A DNA stretch of 64,000 bases from Nostoc favosum CHAB5714 (GTDB lineage: Bacteria; Cyanobacteriota; Cyanobacteriia; Cyanobacteriales; Nostocaceae): assembly GCF_020829495.1 (NCBI RefSeq), contig NZ_JAIVFQ010000018.1, forward strand, positions 1 to 64,000. The letters run 5' to 3'. Under the pieces are notes generated by a model. That model ran no database searches, had not been told where the DNA came from, and worked only from the letters and a program-made list of their open reading frames with translations. Of this stretch, positions 43,801 to 52,343 are shown in pieces. A program made the translations under genes and the position numbers. Within the stretch, counting starts at the first letter, position 1; each line of letters begins with the position of its first letter.

Positions 43801-44403
43801 GTGATTGAACAACAAAAGCAAAAGCCAGAAATTCCATACCTGACGCGCATCCAAGTACTTGGCGCGATGGGAGCGACTGCAATCATTTTGTTGATAGTCG
43901 CCAAACTGTCGTTATACCTTGGCAACTTTTCCCTATTTTCTTGGGAATTGAACCAAAGAGAGTTGGTGTTGGGTGTAGGGTTGGGATTCGCCATCACCGC
44001 GTTAAGTGGCGTAGCTTATCGCGTTTGGACTGCCTATCGTAAAAGTGCAGATTATTATCTAGAAGTGGTACTGAGGCCCTTAGCCTTACCAGACTTAATT
44101 TGGCTGGGGTTACTACCAGGGTTGAGTGAAGAATTATTATTTAGAGGTGTAATGCTGCCAGCTTTAGGCTTGGATCATGTGGCTGTGATTGTATCCAGTC
44201 TTTGCTTTGGCATCTTGCATTTTAGCGGTTCTCAACAATGGCCTTATGTGATTTGGGCAACAATTGTCGGGATGATATTCGCATATAGTGCCCTGCTCAC
44301 TGGCAACTTATTAGTGCCGATTGTCGCTCACATTATTACCAATTGGATTTCTAGCTATTTCTGGAAAATGTCGCAATTGCGACAATTAAAAAATAAATTT
44401 TGA
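43801..44403 (+). CDS. CPBP-family intramembrane metalloprotease
   Basis: 200 aa with a GTG start. It has about five to six membrane helices. The conserved motifs are present: LSEELLFRGVMLPAL (EE-x3-R), then FGILHFSG with the second-motif His, and PIVAHIITNWIS. These are the zinc-site residues of CAAX-protease-like (CPBP) enzymes. Cyanobacterial members probably process membrane proteins or peptides. The substrate is unknown. Confidence 0.9.
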   Translation: MIEQQKQKPEIPYLTRIQVLGAMGATAIILLIVAKLSLYLGNFSLFSWELNQRELVLGVGLGFAITALSGVAYRVWTAYRKSADYYLEVVLRPLALPDLIWLGLLPGLSEELLFRGVMLPALGLDHVAVIVSSLCFGILHFSGSQQWPYVIWATIVGMIFAYSALLTGNLLVPIVAHIITNWISSYFWKMSQLRQLKNKF

Positions 44404-44537
44404 GCTTCTAGGAATTAGTGCGTAGGCGTAGCCCAACCCAGGCATCGCACACTATCAACCATAGAATAAATATTTATAAGTTATGCTTCAGTTGTGTTAA
44501 CTACAGCTTCAACTTTACTTATAAACTTATGAGTATT

Positions 44538-44940
44538 AGGACTTACGCATTGACAAGAAAGACCAAATATGAAGCAAGTTAAAAACCATATCTTTCGTAA
44601 GGGCTAAGCATTGCTCATACGTGTCAACTTAACGTAAAAGCCATGTCCCGCAAGGAACTGAAGTTCCTTGCTAATAGCTCAAGTCATCTCTTGATGACTA
44701 AATATAGCAAAAAATCTTTAGTCTACTTCAGTAGACTTTAGCTAAAAGCCAAAGAACTTTAGTTCGAGGCGGGTGAGTCAAGCTTTCAGTTAAGCTACTT
44801 TTAGCTTAAGTTGACACCAATGAGCAATGCTGTGCCCCTACAGCATGGTCTATTTACGATCGCAGGATAATTAAGAAAGCCTGAAATAACCTATTTTAGG
44901 TAATGCACATCACGATGCATTTGTACAGTGCGTAAGTCCT
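44538..44940. mobile_element. miniature inverted-repeat element (403 bp)
   Basis: Terminal inverted repeats AGGACTTACGCATTG and CAGTGCGTAAGTCCT bound a 403-bp insert with no open frame. A possible 6-bp target duplication AGTATT lies on both sides (44532-44537 and 44942-44947, with one extra A on the right). It interrupts a set of 60-bp repeats. The ends resemble those of insertion sequences common in Nostoc. Confidence 0.75.
44647..44773. repeat. palindromic dispersed element, family P copy 2
   Basis: 127 bp from CCCGC to GCGGG. It contains GAACTGAAGTTC, AGTCATCTCTTGATGACT and AGTCTACTTCAGTAGACT. The layout is the same as at 27065-27186, but the hairpin stems have different, still complementary sequences. 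It is nested inside the 403-bp element. Confidence 0.88.
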
Positions 44941-45602
44941 AAGTATTTATAATTACTGCTTAAGTTGTATTAACTACAGTTTTAACTTTATTTATAGTAT
45001 GATGAGCGTTTATAACTACAACTTCAAAAGTTATAAGTTATGCTTAAGTTATATTAAATATAGCTTCAGATTTAATTATGTGTTAGAAATTTTTTATAAA
45101 GCGTGTTTATGTAATTGGAGCTACAGAGATTTTTAGTCAAGTAGACTACAATAAACATATTTAAACCCAAACTCCTTCCTGCACTTCGTGCCGCTACACA
45201 AATCTAAGGAAGGTGAGTAGTAAGTCTCTCTCTGTCAAGAGGCTTAAAGGCTTATTTTCGCGTTGTTCCTTCTCTTTCTGAGGGGGGAGGCTAACTCTGA
45301 TAAGTCTGTATGACTCTTGTTGAAAAAGAAAGAATTTTTGGCTGTTTTGCCAGAAAACTACAACACCTGATGAGAAAATAAGACATTAAACAAAGCGATC
45401 GCCATTTTATTGTTAACAAGCCCGTTAATCAGACCTGATTTTTTTTGAGGTCAAAGGCAACAAAAGCTTTATGGGGCACGATGTAAAAGGTTAGTCCCTC
45501 AAAATAAGCCTGAAAGCCAATCCTTGTTTAATAAGTTTTGTGTAGAATTTGGTGGAGAGGTTATTTACTTGATTCTCAATTGCAGCAATCCAGGTTTCAT
45601 TT

Positions 45603-48185
45603 ATGAATCAGTCTTTTTCTCAAAACCAAGCAAGACGAAATCGTGAACAAAGGCTGTGGCAACAAAAATGGAGTTTAAAAACTAAAGCGATTGTTTGGGC
45701 ACTAAGCATTAGTATCCTTCCTGTGGTTGCAATTGGAACAGCTACTTACTACTATGGCATTAATTTAATTACCAAACAAATTCCGCAAGTCAGACTTGAG
45801 AGTGCAGCAAGTTCAACAGAAACTGAACTAGCTCTACAAAGACAATTGTCACTCTTGTTAACTGGTATGGGAGTAACAGCAATTTTAACAGGTGCGATCG
45901 CTGTTTTTGTGACTAATCGAGCTATTAGTCGAGTCAGTAAAGCTGCGGCAATTTCTAATAGTATCAAAAACAAGCTGCGTCCAGACAGTGAGTTTACTCA
46001 ATATTTCATCGCTAACGAAGATGAATTAGTGATGTTAGAGAGAAACATAAACTTATTTACAGAGCTGCTTTCAGTTTTGATAAAGGAAAAAGAAACCGAA
46101 GCTGATTACTCCCAACTATTGATGAAAGTTACGCGATGGGTTCGAGAATCATTCAATGAAGAAGATGTTCTCAAAATTACCTCAGAAGAAATTCGTAAAG
46201 CTTTAAGCATTGACCGCGTAAGCATTTTTTGCTTCAACTCCAATTGTAATGGAACTTTTATCGCTGAGTCAGTGGCACCTGGTTTACCAAGAATATTAGG
46301 GGTTACAGTCTCTGAGCCTGGGTTCGAGGCAGGGTATATAGAAAAATACCAGAATGGTTCCATCCGTGCTATTGATAATATCTATCAAGCCGATCTCAGT
46401 GATGATGATATTGAGTTGCTAGAGCAATTTGCTGTCAAATCTAATTTAGTAGCACCTATTCTCAAAGGCAAACAGCTATTCGGTTTATTGATTGCACATC
46501 AGTGTTCTAGAATTCGCTTTTGGCAGCAGTCTGAGATTGATTTGTTCACTCAGATAGCTATACAAGTAGGATTCGCCCTTGACTACACCAAACTTCTAGA
46601 ACAGGTTGATACGAAGGCAGATATAGCTCAGGTATTTATCGAAATTACCCGTAGCATTCGCCAATCACTTAACGAAGAGGATGTCATCAAAACCACCGTG
46701 GAAGAAGTTCGTAAAGCACTGGGCAGCGATCGCGTGCTAGTTTATACATTTGACGCTAGTTGGTCTGGAACAGTGATTGCAGAATCAGTGGTTCCAGGTT
46801 ATCCCAAAGTTTTGCGGTCTGAAATCCAAGACCCATGTTTCGCTCAGGACTATGTAGAAAAGTATCAGTCTGGTCGCGTTCAAGCCATAAACAACATTTA
46901 TGAAGCTGGTTTGCGTGATTGTCATATTAACCTGCTCGAATCCTTTGGTGTGAAAGCAAATTTGGTCGCACCCATTCTCAAAGATGAACAGCTTTTTGGC
47001 TTATTAGTTGCACATCAATGCTCCAGACCCCGTGATTGGCAACAGTCTGAGATTGATTTATGTGCCCAAATAGCGATGGAAGTAGGATTTGCTCTCGACC
47101 ATGCAAGGCTCGTGCAACGAATCGAGGCTGAGAGTGTGCAAAGTCAGTTGCTGGCGGATACTATCGGCAGCATTCGCCAATCGCTCAACGAAGAGGATGT
47201 CCTGAAAACCACTGTAGAAGAGGTTCGTAAAGTACTAAGTACTGACCGAGTGATGGTTTATAGCTTTAATGCTAATTATTCTGGAACTGTGATTGCCGAA
47301 TCAGTTGTCCTCACCTACCCAAAAGTTTTACGATCTGAAATCCAAGACCTATATTTTGGTCAAGGCTATGTAGAAGATTATCAGTCTGGTCGCGTTTTAG
47401 CAATAAACAACATTTACGAAGCCGGTTTGGCTGATTATCAGATTAACCTACTCGAATCCTTTGCTGTCAAAGCAAATTTAGTTGCCCCCATTCTTAAGGA
47501 TGAACAACTATTTGGTTTATTAATTGCACATCAGTGTTCCAAACCTCGTGATTGGCAACAATCTGAGATTGATTTATTTGGCCAGATAGCGATGCAAGTG
47601 GGATTTGCTCTCGACCATGCAAGACTCCTGCAACGAATCGAAGCTGAAAGTAGGCGAAGTCAGTTACTGGTGGATATTACCCGCAGCATTCGCCAATCGC
47701 TTAACGAAGAGGATGTCATCAAAACCACTGTGGAAGAGGTTCGCAAAGCACTGAGTGTTGACCGAGTATTGGTTTATAGCTTTTACGCTAATTGGTTCGG
47801 AATTATAATTGCTGAATCAGTAGTTCCAGGTTATCCCAAAGTTTTGCGGTCTAAAATCTACGACCCCTGTTTCACTGAAAACTATATAGAAAAGTACAAG
47901 TCTGGTCGTGTTGTCGCAATAAACAACATTTATGAGGCCGGTTTGGCTGATTGTCACGTTACCCTGCTCGAATCCTTTGGTGTGAAAGCAAATTTAATAG
48001 CACCCATTATCAAAGATGAGCAGCTGTTTGGCTTGTTAGTTGCACATCAGTGTTCTGGCCCCCGTGATTGGCAACAGCCTGAGATTGATTTATTTACCCA
48101 GATAGCGATGCAAGTAGGATTTACTCTCGATCATGCTAGGCTTTTACAAGCATATCAAGCTACTGAAGCTAACTCTGGTGAATAG
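45603..48185 (+). CDS. membrane-bound multi-GAF (cyanobacteriochrome-type) sensor
   Basis: 860 aa. Two membrane helices (about 27-50 and 84-105) flank a short outside loop, followed by a HAMP-like linker to about 165. Four GAF domains follow (about 170-335, 345-505, 515-675, 687-850). GAF2 has DPCF with C412 and the chromophore pair C440-H441; GAF4 has DPCF with C756 and C784-H785. These are the two Cys sites of DXCF cyanobacteriochromes. GAF1 (EPGF, D268-D269) and GAF3 (DLYF, Y612-Q613) have lost both. The protein ends right after GAF4 with no kinase, GGDEF or MCP domain. It is likely a bilin-binding light sensor, possibly a truncated PixJ/PtxD-type chemoreceptor. Confidence 0.9.
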   Translation: MNQSFSQNQARRNREQRLWQQKWSLKTKAIVWALSISILPVVAIGTATYYYGINLITKQIPQVRLESAASSTETELALQRQLSLLLTGMGVTAILTGAIAVFVTNRAISRVSKAAAISNSIKNKLRPDSEFTQYFIANEDELVMLERNINLFTELLSVLIKEKETEADYSQLLMKVTRWVRESFNEEDVLKITSEEIRKALSIDRVSIFCFNSNCNGTFIAESVAPGLPRILGVTVSEPGFEAGYIEKYQNGSIRAIDNIYQADLSDDDIELLEQFAVKSNLVAPILKGKQLFGLLIAHQCSRIRFWQQSEIDLFTQIAIQVGFALDYTKLLEQVDTKADIAQVFIEITRSIRQSLNEEDVIKTTVEEVRKALGSDRVLVYTFDASWSGTVIAESVVPGYPKVLRSEIQDPCFAQDYVEKYQSGRVQAINNIYEAGLRDCHINLLESFGVKANLVAPILKDEQLFGLLVAHQCSRPRDWQQSEIDLCAQIAMEVGFALDHARLVQRIEAESVQSQLLADTIGSIRQSLNEEDVLKTTVEEVRKVLSTDRVMVYSFNANYSGTVIAESVVLTYPKVLRSEIQDLYFGQGYVEDYQSGRVLAINNIYEAGLADYQINLLESFAVKANLVAPILKDEQLFGLLIAHQCSKPRDWQQSEIDLFGQIAMQVGFALDHARLLQRIEAESRRSQLLVDITRSIRQSLNEEDVIKTTVEEVRKALSVDRVLVYSFYANWFGIIIAESVVPGYPKVLRSKIYDPCFTENYIEKYKSGRVVAINNIYEAGLADCHVTLLESFGVKANLIAPIIKDEQLFGLLVAHQCSGPRDWQQPEIDLFTQIAMQVGFTLDHARLLQAYQATEANSGE

Positions 48186-48227
48186 CTTTATGGAAGAGGA
48201 TGCAATAGACATCTGGCGAAAAAGAAC

Positions 48228-48256
48228 GTAGAGACGTAGCACTGCTACGTCTCTAC
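48228..48256 (+). repeat. GTAGAGACGTAGC hairpin
   Basis: GTAGAGACGTAGC, ACT, then the exact inverse arm. It lies 43 bp past the GAF gene stop codon and could act as a transcription terminator, though no T-run follows. Confidence 0.8.
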
Positions 48257-48413
48257 AAGGGTTCTGGGTAACGCATATTTAATTTTTACCAGATGTCTAA
48301 TATCATGTGCGGGTAAAAACTTATCATTTAGACCGCAGGGGGCACAAAGCTTGGGGAAAGAGGCTTTTGGGATTTTTGCACAGATGGGGTAATCATAACT
48401 GATTAACCAGACT

Positions 48414-48667
48414 TGATATAATATCATGTCCGCTTGATTCCTTATTAAACCTGAAGAACCCCACCCCGCCAAAGCTACGCTTCGTCTCCCCTCCCGAAGA
48501 GCGGGGAGGGGATTAAGGGGTGGGGTGCAATGATTGTGGGAATCATAGTCATTGTACCCCACCCCGCCAAAGCTGCGCTTTGTCTCCCCTCCCCAAGGCA
48601 TCGGGGAGGGGATTAAGGGGTGGGCTGATTCGGGTTTAATAAGTAATCAAGCGGACATGATATAATA
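48414..48667. repeat. inverted-repeat element, family R copy 1
   Basis: About 254 bp. The ends GATATAATATCATGTCCGC and GCGGACATGATATAAT are inverted, followed inward by TTGATTCCTTATTAAACC and its near inverse. Two head-to-tail cores contain CCCCACCCCGCCAAAGCT and GGGGATTAAGGGGTGGG. Other copies are at 53676-53825 and, one-sided, at 63484-63600. Confidence 0.88.
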
Positions 48668-48794
48668 CGGTTCGGTTAAGCCCAAAAAAGAAAAATGTGT
48701 AGGTTGGGTTGAGGAACGAAACCCAACAAACCCTGCAATAGTTGGGTTTCGTTCCTCAACCACAACCTACAAATATTCTTAACCACAAGCGTAT
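48665..48794. repeat. inverted-repeat element, family Q copy 2
   Basis: Arms TGTAGGTTGGGTTGAGGAAC and its inverse (with an A for C change) enclose AAACCCAACA and its inverse. It matches the element at 33452-33636 in the TAAGCCCAAAAAA and TGTAGGTTGGG segments. It abuts family R copy 1. Confidence 0.85.
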
Positions 48795-48811
48795 CAAGCT
48801 ACTAAAGCTTA

Positions 48812-49456
48812 TCATTTTGACGAAGAAGCTGCTAGAGCGATCGCTAATGGCAAAATCCGATGTTCCTGAATTTGAATCCTGGCGTGGAGTGTTTCTGCTG
48901 TATCATCGGGCAATACTGGTACTGCGGCTTGCATTAATATTGGGCCACTGTCCATTTCTAAACAAGCTATATGCGCTGTACAACCAGTGATTTTTACCCC
49001 AGATGCCAAGGCTTGTTCTACAGCATGGATTCCCTTGAAACTAGGTAACAAACTAGGATGGATATTAATAATTTTATCAGGAAAGGCATCGATGAAAACT
49101 GATGTTAACAATCGCATCCAACCTGCCAAAATCACCCATTCCACATCGTAGTGCTGCAATGTCTGCACAATTTTCTCATCAAACTCTTCTCTGCTTTTAT
49201 AGTTGCGGTGATTCAATAAAACAGCTTCTACACCTCTATTGGCTGCTCTTACGGCTGCTTTCGCCGAGGGGTTATTGTAAATTAAAACTTGAATTTGGCC
49301 ATTTAGCTGCCCATTTTGGATAGCTTGGGCAACTACATCAAAATTGCTGCCATTCCCAGAAGCCATAATTCCCAGTTTTAGAGGGGCGACTTGTTGGCAA
49401 ATATCGCTAATGCTGGGAGAAACCAAGCTAAGGGTAGAATCAGGGCGGAAGGTCAT
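48812..49456 (-). CDS. purN: phosphoribosylglycinamide formyltransferase
   Basis: 214 aa. It transfers a formyl group from 10-formyl-THF to GAR in purine synthesis. Motifs are LGIMASGNGSNFDVVAQAI, VLIYNNPSAKA, VILAGWMRLL, INIHPSLLPSFKGIHA (catalytic Asn/His) and GCTAHIACLEMDSGPIL with the Asp. The 25-residue N-terminal extension is usual in cyanobacteria. Its start lies only 24 bp from the divergent permease gene, so the promoters must overlap the coding starts. Confidence 0.96.
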   Translation of the reverse strand: MTFRPDSTLSLVSPSISDICQQVAPLKLGIMASGNGSNFDVVAQAIQNGQLNGQIQVLIYNNPSAKAAVRAANRGVEAVLLNHRNYKSREEFDEKIVQTLQHYDVEWVILAGWMRLLTSVFIDAFPDKIINIHPSLLPSFKGIHAVEQALASGVKITGCTAHIACLEMDSGPILMQAAVPVLPDDTAETLHARIQIQEHRILPLAIALAASSSK

Positions 49457-49480
49457 AACAGCTAAGAGGGTTAATTATAG

Positions 49481-50368
49481 ATGAAAAAAAAATATACTAA
49501 TACTAAGTCCTGGTTGGATAATGATACAGTAGCTGCCTGGATTTTTCTCACACCAGCACTAATTTTGCTGGGCGTTTTTATCATTTGGCCGATCGCTTAT
49601 TTGTTTTACCTCAGTTTCACTGCTGGTAGTTTCACTCTAAAAGGTATTTATTGGATAGGCTTAAAAAACTATTCGCGCTTGCTACTCAACCCCGACTTCT
49701 GGCAAGTTCTGGGTAACACCTTTTATTTTACTGTTGCCACTATCATTCCCAGTTTAGTTATCTCTTTGGGATTGGCAGTGCTATTAAACCGCTCCATTCC
49801 CTTGCGGGGCATCTTGCGAAGTGCCTATTTTCTGCCTTCAATTATCTCACTTGTAGCAGCCGGTTTGGGATTTCGCTGGCTGTTTCAAACATTAGGGCCA
49901 GTGAACGGACTTTTAGATTTTTTCGGTATTCCAGACATAGCCTGGCTAGGAGACACATTTTGGGCAATGCCAGTAATTATTTTAATGAGTATTTGGAAAC
50001 AACTCGGTTTCAATATGGTAGTTTTTTTAGCAGGGTTACAAGCAATTCCTCCCAGTCGTTATGAAGCAGCAGATTTGGATGGAGCAAATGCTTGGCAACA
50101 ATTTTGGTATATTACTCTCCCTGGATTGCGCCCGACTGTGATATTTGCAGTCATCACTACCGCGATTTTTACATTGCGGAGTTTTGAGCAAGTTTTTGTG
50201 ATGACTGGCGGTGGCCCACTGAATTCGACTAATTTGTTAGTTTACTACATTTACCAAGAGGCTTTTGGGCAATTTGATTTTGGTTATGCAGCGGCCGCCG
50301 CAACGGTGTTACTAGCAGCGACGCTGGTACTAATTTATTTGCAACTGCAAACTTGGGGAGAAGAGTAG
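49481..50368 (+). CDS. sugar ABC transporter permease (MalF/UgpA-type)
   Basis: 295 aa with six membrane helices. The EAA loop that contacts the ATPase is visible as YEAADLDGANAWQQFWYITL. The N-terminal LTPALILLGVFIIWPIAYLF and the ending GQFDFGYAAAAATVLLAATL fit CUT1-family permeases for oligosaccharides or glycerol-phosphate. No partner permease, binding protein or ATPase is adjacent. Such genes are often scattered in Nostoc, where some glucoside-transport permeases affect filament growth. The substrate is not known. Confidence 0.9.
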   Translation: MKKKYTNTKSWLDNDTVAAWIFLTPALILLGVFIIWPIAYLFYLSFTAGSFTLKGIYWIGLKNYSRLLLNPDFWQVLGNTFYFTVATIIPSLVISLGLAVLLNRSIPLRGILRSAYFLPSIISLVAAGLGFRWLFQTLGPVNGLLDFFGIPDIAWLGDTFWAMPVIILMSIWKQLGFNMVVFLAGLQAIPPSRYEAADLDGANAWQQFWYITLPGLRPTVIFAVITTAIFTLRSFEQVFVMTGGGPLNSTNLLVYYIYQEAFGQFDFGYAAAAATVLLAATLVLIYLQLQTWGEE

Positions 50369-50461
50369 GGGGCAGGGGGGGATTTTGGAAATTGCTGAAT
50401 CATCATGCAAATATGCAATGCTACAAAATTTAGTGTATTCAGTTAGAAACAGCTAGAGTTT

Positions 50462-51031
50462 TTACTTTTTTTTATATAGGCTGCGATATTCCCAAGGATT
50501 CACAAATTTAGTATCACTCCAAATACCAAGCCGTTGTTCCTTCGCTTTAGCTTCGACTTGTTGAACTAAGTCTTTGCTAGGACACTTGTTTAAATAGGGA
50601 CGATACACTTTCGCCAATCCTTCTTGCAACAATACCTGTTGCACAAAAGTGCCATTTTGTAAACGAACTTCGGCAATTTTACGTCCATAGCGATCGCTAT
50701 CGGTGATATTCAAAGTCACGCGATCGCCTCCTTGTTGCACCAGTTCTTGCACCCGTTCTTGGGCTTTCACACCCCAAGTAAATTGATTGCGATCGCTAGT
50801 GCGTTTACTCTGCTTTTCTTTGTTAGTATGAGCTATTTCTGGCGCATCTACACAAGCAAAACGCACGGTAAGATTTTTGCCATTGGTATCTTTCACTACT
50901 AAAGTATCGCCATCACTCACTCGCTCAACTGGTTCTCCAGAAGTACCGATAAAGCGATTGCAGCCTATCAAACCTAAAATTAGGATAGTTGCACAAAGCC
51001 AAAATCGCACTGGTTTAATTAATTTCTCCAT
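50462..51031 (-). CDS. thermonuclease-family lipoprotein
   Basis: 189 aa. A lipoprotein signal (FWLCATILILGLIGC, lipobox Cys at residue 24) is followed by an SNase domain: VERVSDGDTLVV, VRFACVDAPEIA, ITDSDRYGRKIAEVRL and LLQEGLAKVYRPY. The catalytic Arg and Asp/Glu positions are present. It probably acts as a Ca2+-dependent nuclease attached to the outer surface or periplasmic membrane. The extra pair LNKCPSKD is typical of cyanobacterial members. Confidence 0.92.
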   Translation of the reverse strand: MEKLIKPVRFWLCATILILGLIGCNRFIGTSGEPVERVSDGDTLVVKDTNGKNLTVRFACVDAPEIAHTNKEKQSKRTSDRNQFTWGVKAQERVQELVQQGGDRVTLNITDSDRYGRKIAEVRLQNGTFVQQVLLQEGLAKVYRPYLNKCPSKDLVQQVEAKAKEQRLGIWSDTKFVNPWEYRSLYKKK

Positions 51032-51363
51032 CCAAAGTTACCAAATTACCTCTGTGGGATGATACTAGCAAAATGCAAAGATATATAGCGCTTCTCTGTT
51101 GAGTGCAATACAGACCTAACCCCCAGCCCCAACCCTTGTAGCGTTGGGGAGTAAGATTCAAAGCCTCTCCTTTTAGGAGAGAGGAATGGAAGTGAGGTCA
51201 AAGTGTATTGCTTCCATTCGAGAACCGCTATATTTGTTAACCGTTGACATAATTGCCACAGGCAATTGAAAATTCCAAATGGTAAGAGCCTCTGGCGGCA
51301 CACTATAGAAAATGCGGATTAGTATAAGAATTGTAACCTTCCAATTGTCGGCGGGAATTTCTG
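51032..51363. other. intergenic region
   Basis: About 330 bp. At 51117-51200 is an inverted repeat with CTAACCCCCAGCCCC and CCTTTTAGGAGAGAGG parts, a common repeat type in this genome. The remainder should contain two divergent promoters. No gene. Confidence 0.5.
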
Positions 51364-52107
51364 ATGAACTTCTTGACTCACGTTCTGCATTTAGCTGGTT
51401 CAGGTGCTTTTGCCTATTACTCTGCTGCTCAAATTCGTGATTCTAAAACCCGCCCTAATATCCTTGCGGGGTTTCAGTTGGCCGAATCTGGTTCTGTGCC
51501 GTTTTTATCTGCACTTAGCGATCGCGCAGCTGCTGAAGGCGATACATGGCTAGCCGAAAAACTAGCAAAACATGCATCAGATGAAACTAGGCATGGTAAA
51601 ATTTTTGCCCACGCCTTACAACAGTTGAATAAACAAGTTATAGATTTCAAGGGTCAACCCCAAACTACATCTACAAAAAAATCACAACAGCGTAGTCCCT
51701 TTTTCGCAGCATTCTTTGAAGGCTACACCCAAGAACAGCTAAAACCGGCTGTTATTGACTGGGATGTGTTTATGGCTAGCACATACATTCTTGAGTTAGA
51801 TGCTAGTAAAGACTTTGCGCGAATGGCGAAAGTATTACCTGATAACGAGTCAACCGCTCGTAACTTGAAGTTAGGAATGCTTTGTATTGCCCAAGATGAA
51901 ACTGGACATGCTGCTTATCTCTACGAAGCGATGATGCGACGGATGTCTGCGACTGAAGTGCAAAAACTCGTAGATATGTGGCGAACCCGCAAGGTAAACG
52001 CCTTGTTGGCAATGGTTGGCGGTATTCTCCAGCGTAATGGTGAAACGCGATCGCTAGTCCAGGATAGTGCGCCGTCGGAAATCGATTCTGAGTTGGTAGC
52101 TACGTAA
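51364..52107 (+). CDS. ferritin-like diiron protein
   Basis: 247 aa. It is an all-helical protein with two E-x2-H-type metal motifs: HASDETRHGKIFAHAL (about 71-86) and AQDETGHAAYLYEAMM (about 178-193). Further candidate carboxylates are in FQLAESGS and TYILELDAS. This is the ferritin-like/rubrerythrin superfamily, possibly a diiron oxygenase. The substrate is unknown. The C-terminus (from about 210) is a polar tail. A 15-bp perfect hairpin follows the gene. Confidence 0.8.
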   Translation: MNFLTHVLHLAGSGAFAYYSAAQIRDSKTRPNILAGFQLAESGSVPFLSALSDRAAAEGDTWLAEKLAKHASDETRHGKIFAHALQQLNKQVIDFKGQPQTTSTKKSQQRSPFFAAFFEGYTQEQLKPAVIDWDVFMASTYILELDASKDFARMAKVLPDNESTARNLKLGMLCIAQDETGHAAYLYEAMMRRMSATEVQKLVDMWRTRKVNALLAMVGGILQRNGETRSLVQDSAPSEIDSELVAT

Positions 52108-52159
52108 TTATAGATATTCTTGAGTATCTAATGTTCACAAATTTGTGAAAATTCAACAT

Positions 52160-52202
52160 TTAGCTTGAAAGGCACGAGCTTTGTCCTTGCCTTTCAAGCT
52201 AA
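52160..52202 (+). terminator. hairpin after the ferritin-like gene
   Basis: A perfect 15-bp stem (TTAGCTTGAAAGGCA and its inverse) with a 13-nt loop lies 52 bp past the stop codon. The downstream T content is low, so termination efficiency is uncertain. Confidence 0.65.
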
Positions 52203-52343
52203 TTCCACACTTCTTTCCTTGATATTATTCTGCTTTAATAATGATACAAATATATTGGTAGGAACAATGCCATGCACCTACGATAAATCTATATGTATCA
52301 AGGTTTTCGTGAATTCGTATGATGCACTATCTCCAAGTAGATT

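Larger units (their letters stand above)
44404..45602. other. 1.2-kb intergenic region upstream of the GAF protein
   Basis: It holds a 403-bp inverted-repeat element (44538-44940) with palindromic element P2 nested in it. Three related copies of a roughly 60-bp AT-rich repeat (about 44473-44530, 44948-45000, 45030-45085) flank it. The last 400 bp before the GAF gene should hold its promoter. No gene was recognised. Confidence 0.7.
48186..48811. other. intergenic region made of repeats
   Basis: About 630 bp, almost all repeat: the hairpin at 48228-48256, family R copy 1 (48414-48667) and family Q copy 2 (48665-48794). No recognisable remnant of an MCP or kinase domain was seen here. Confidence 0.7.
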
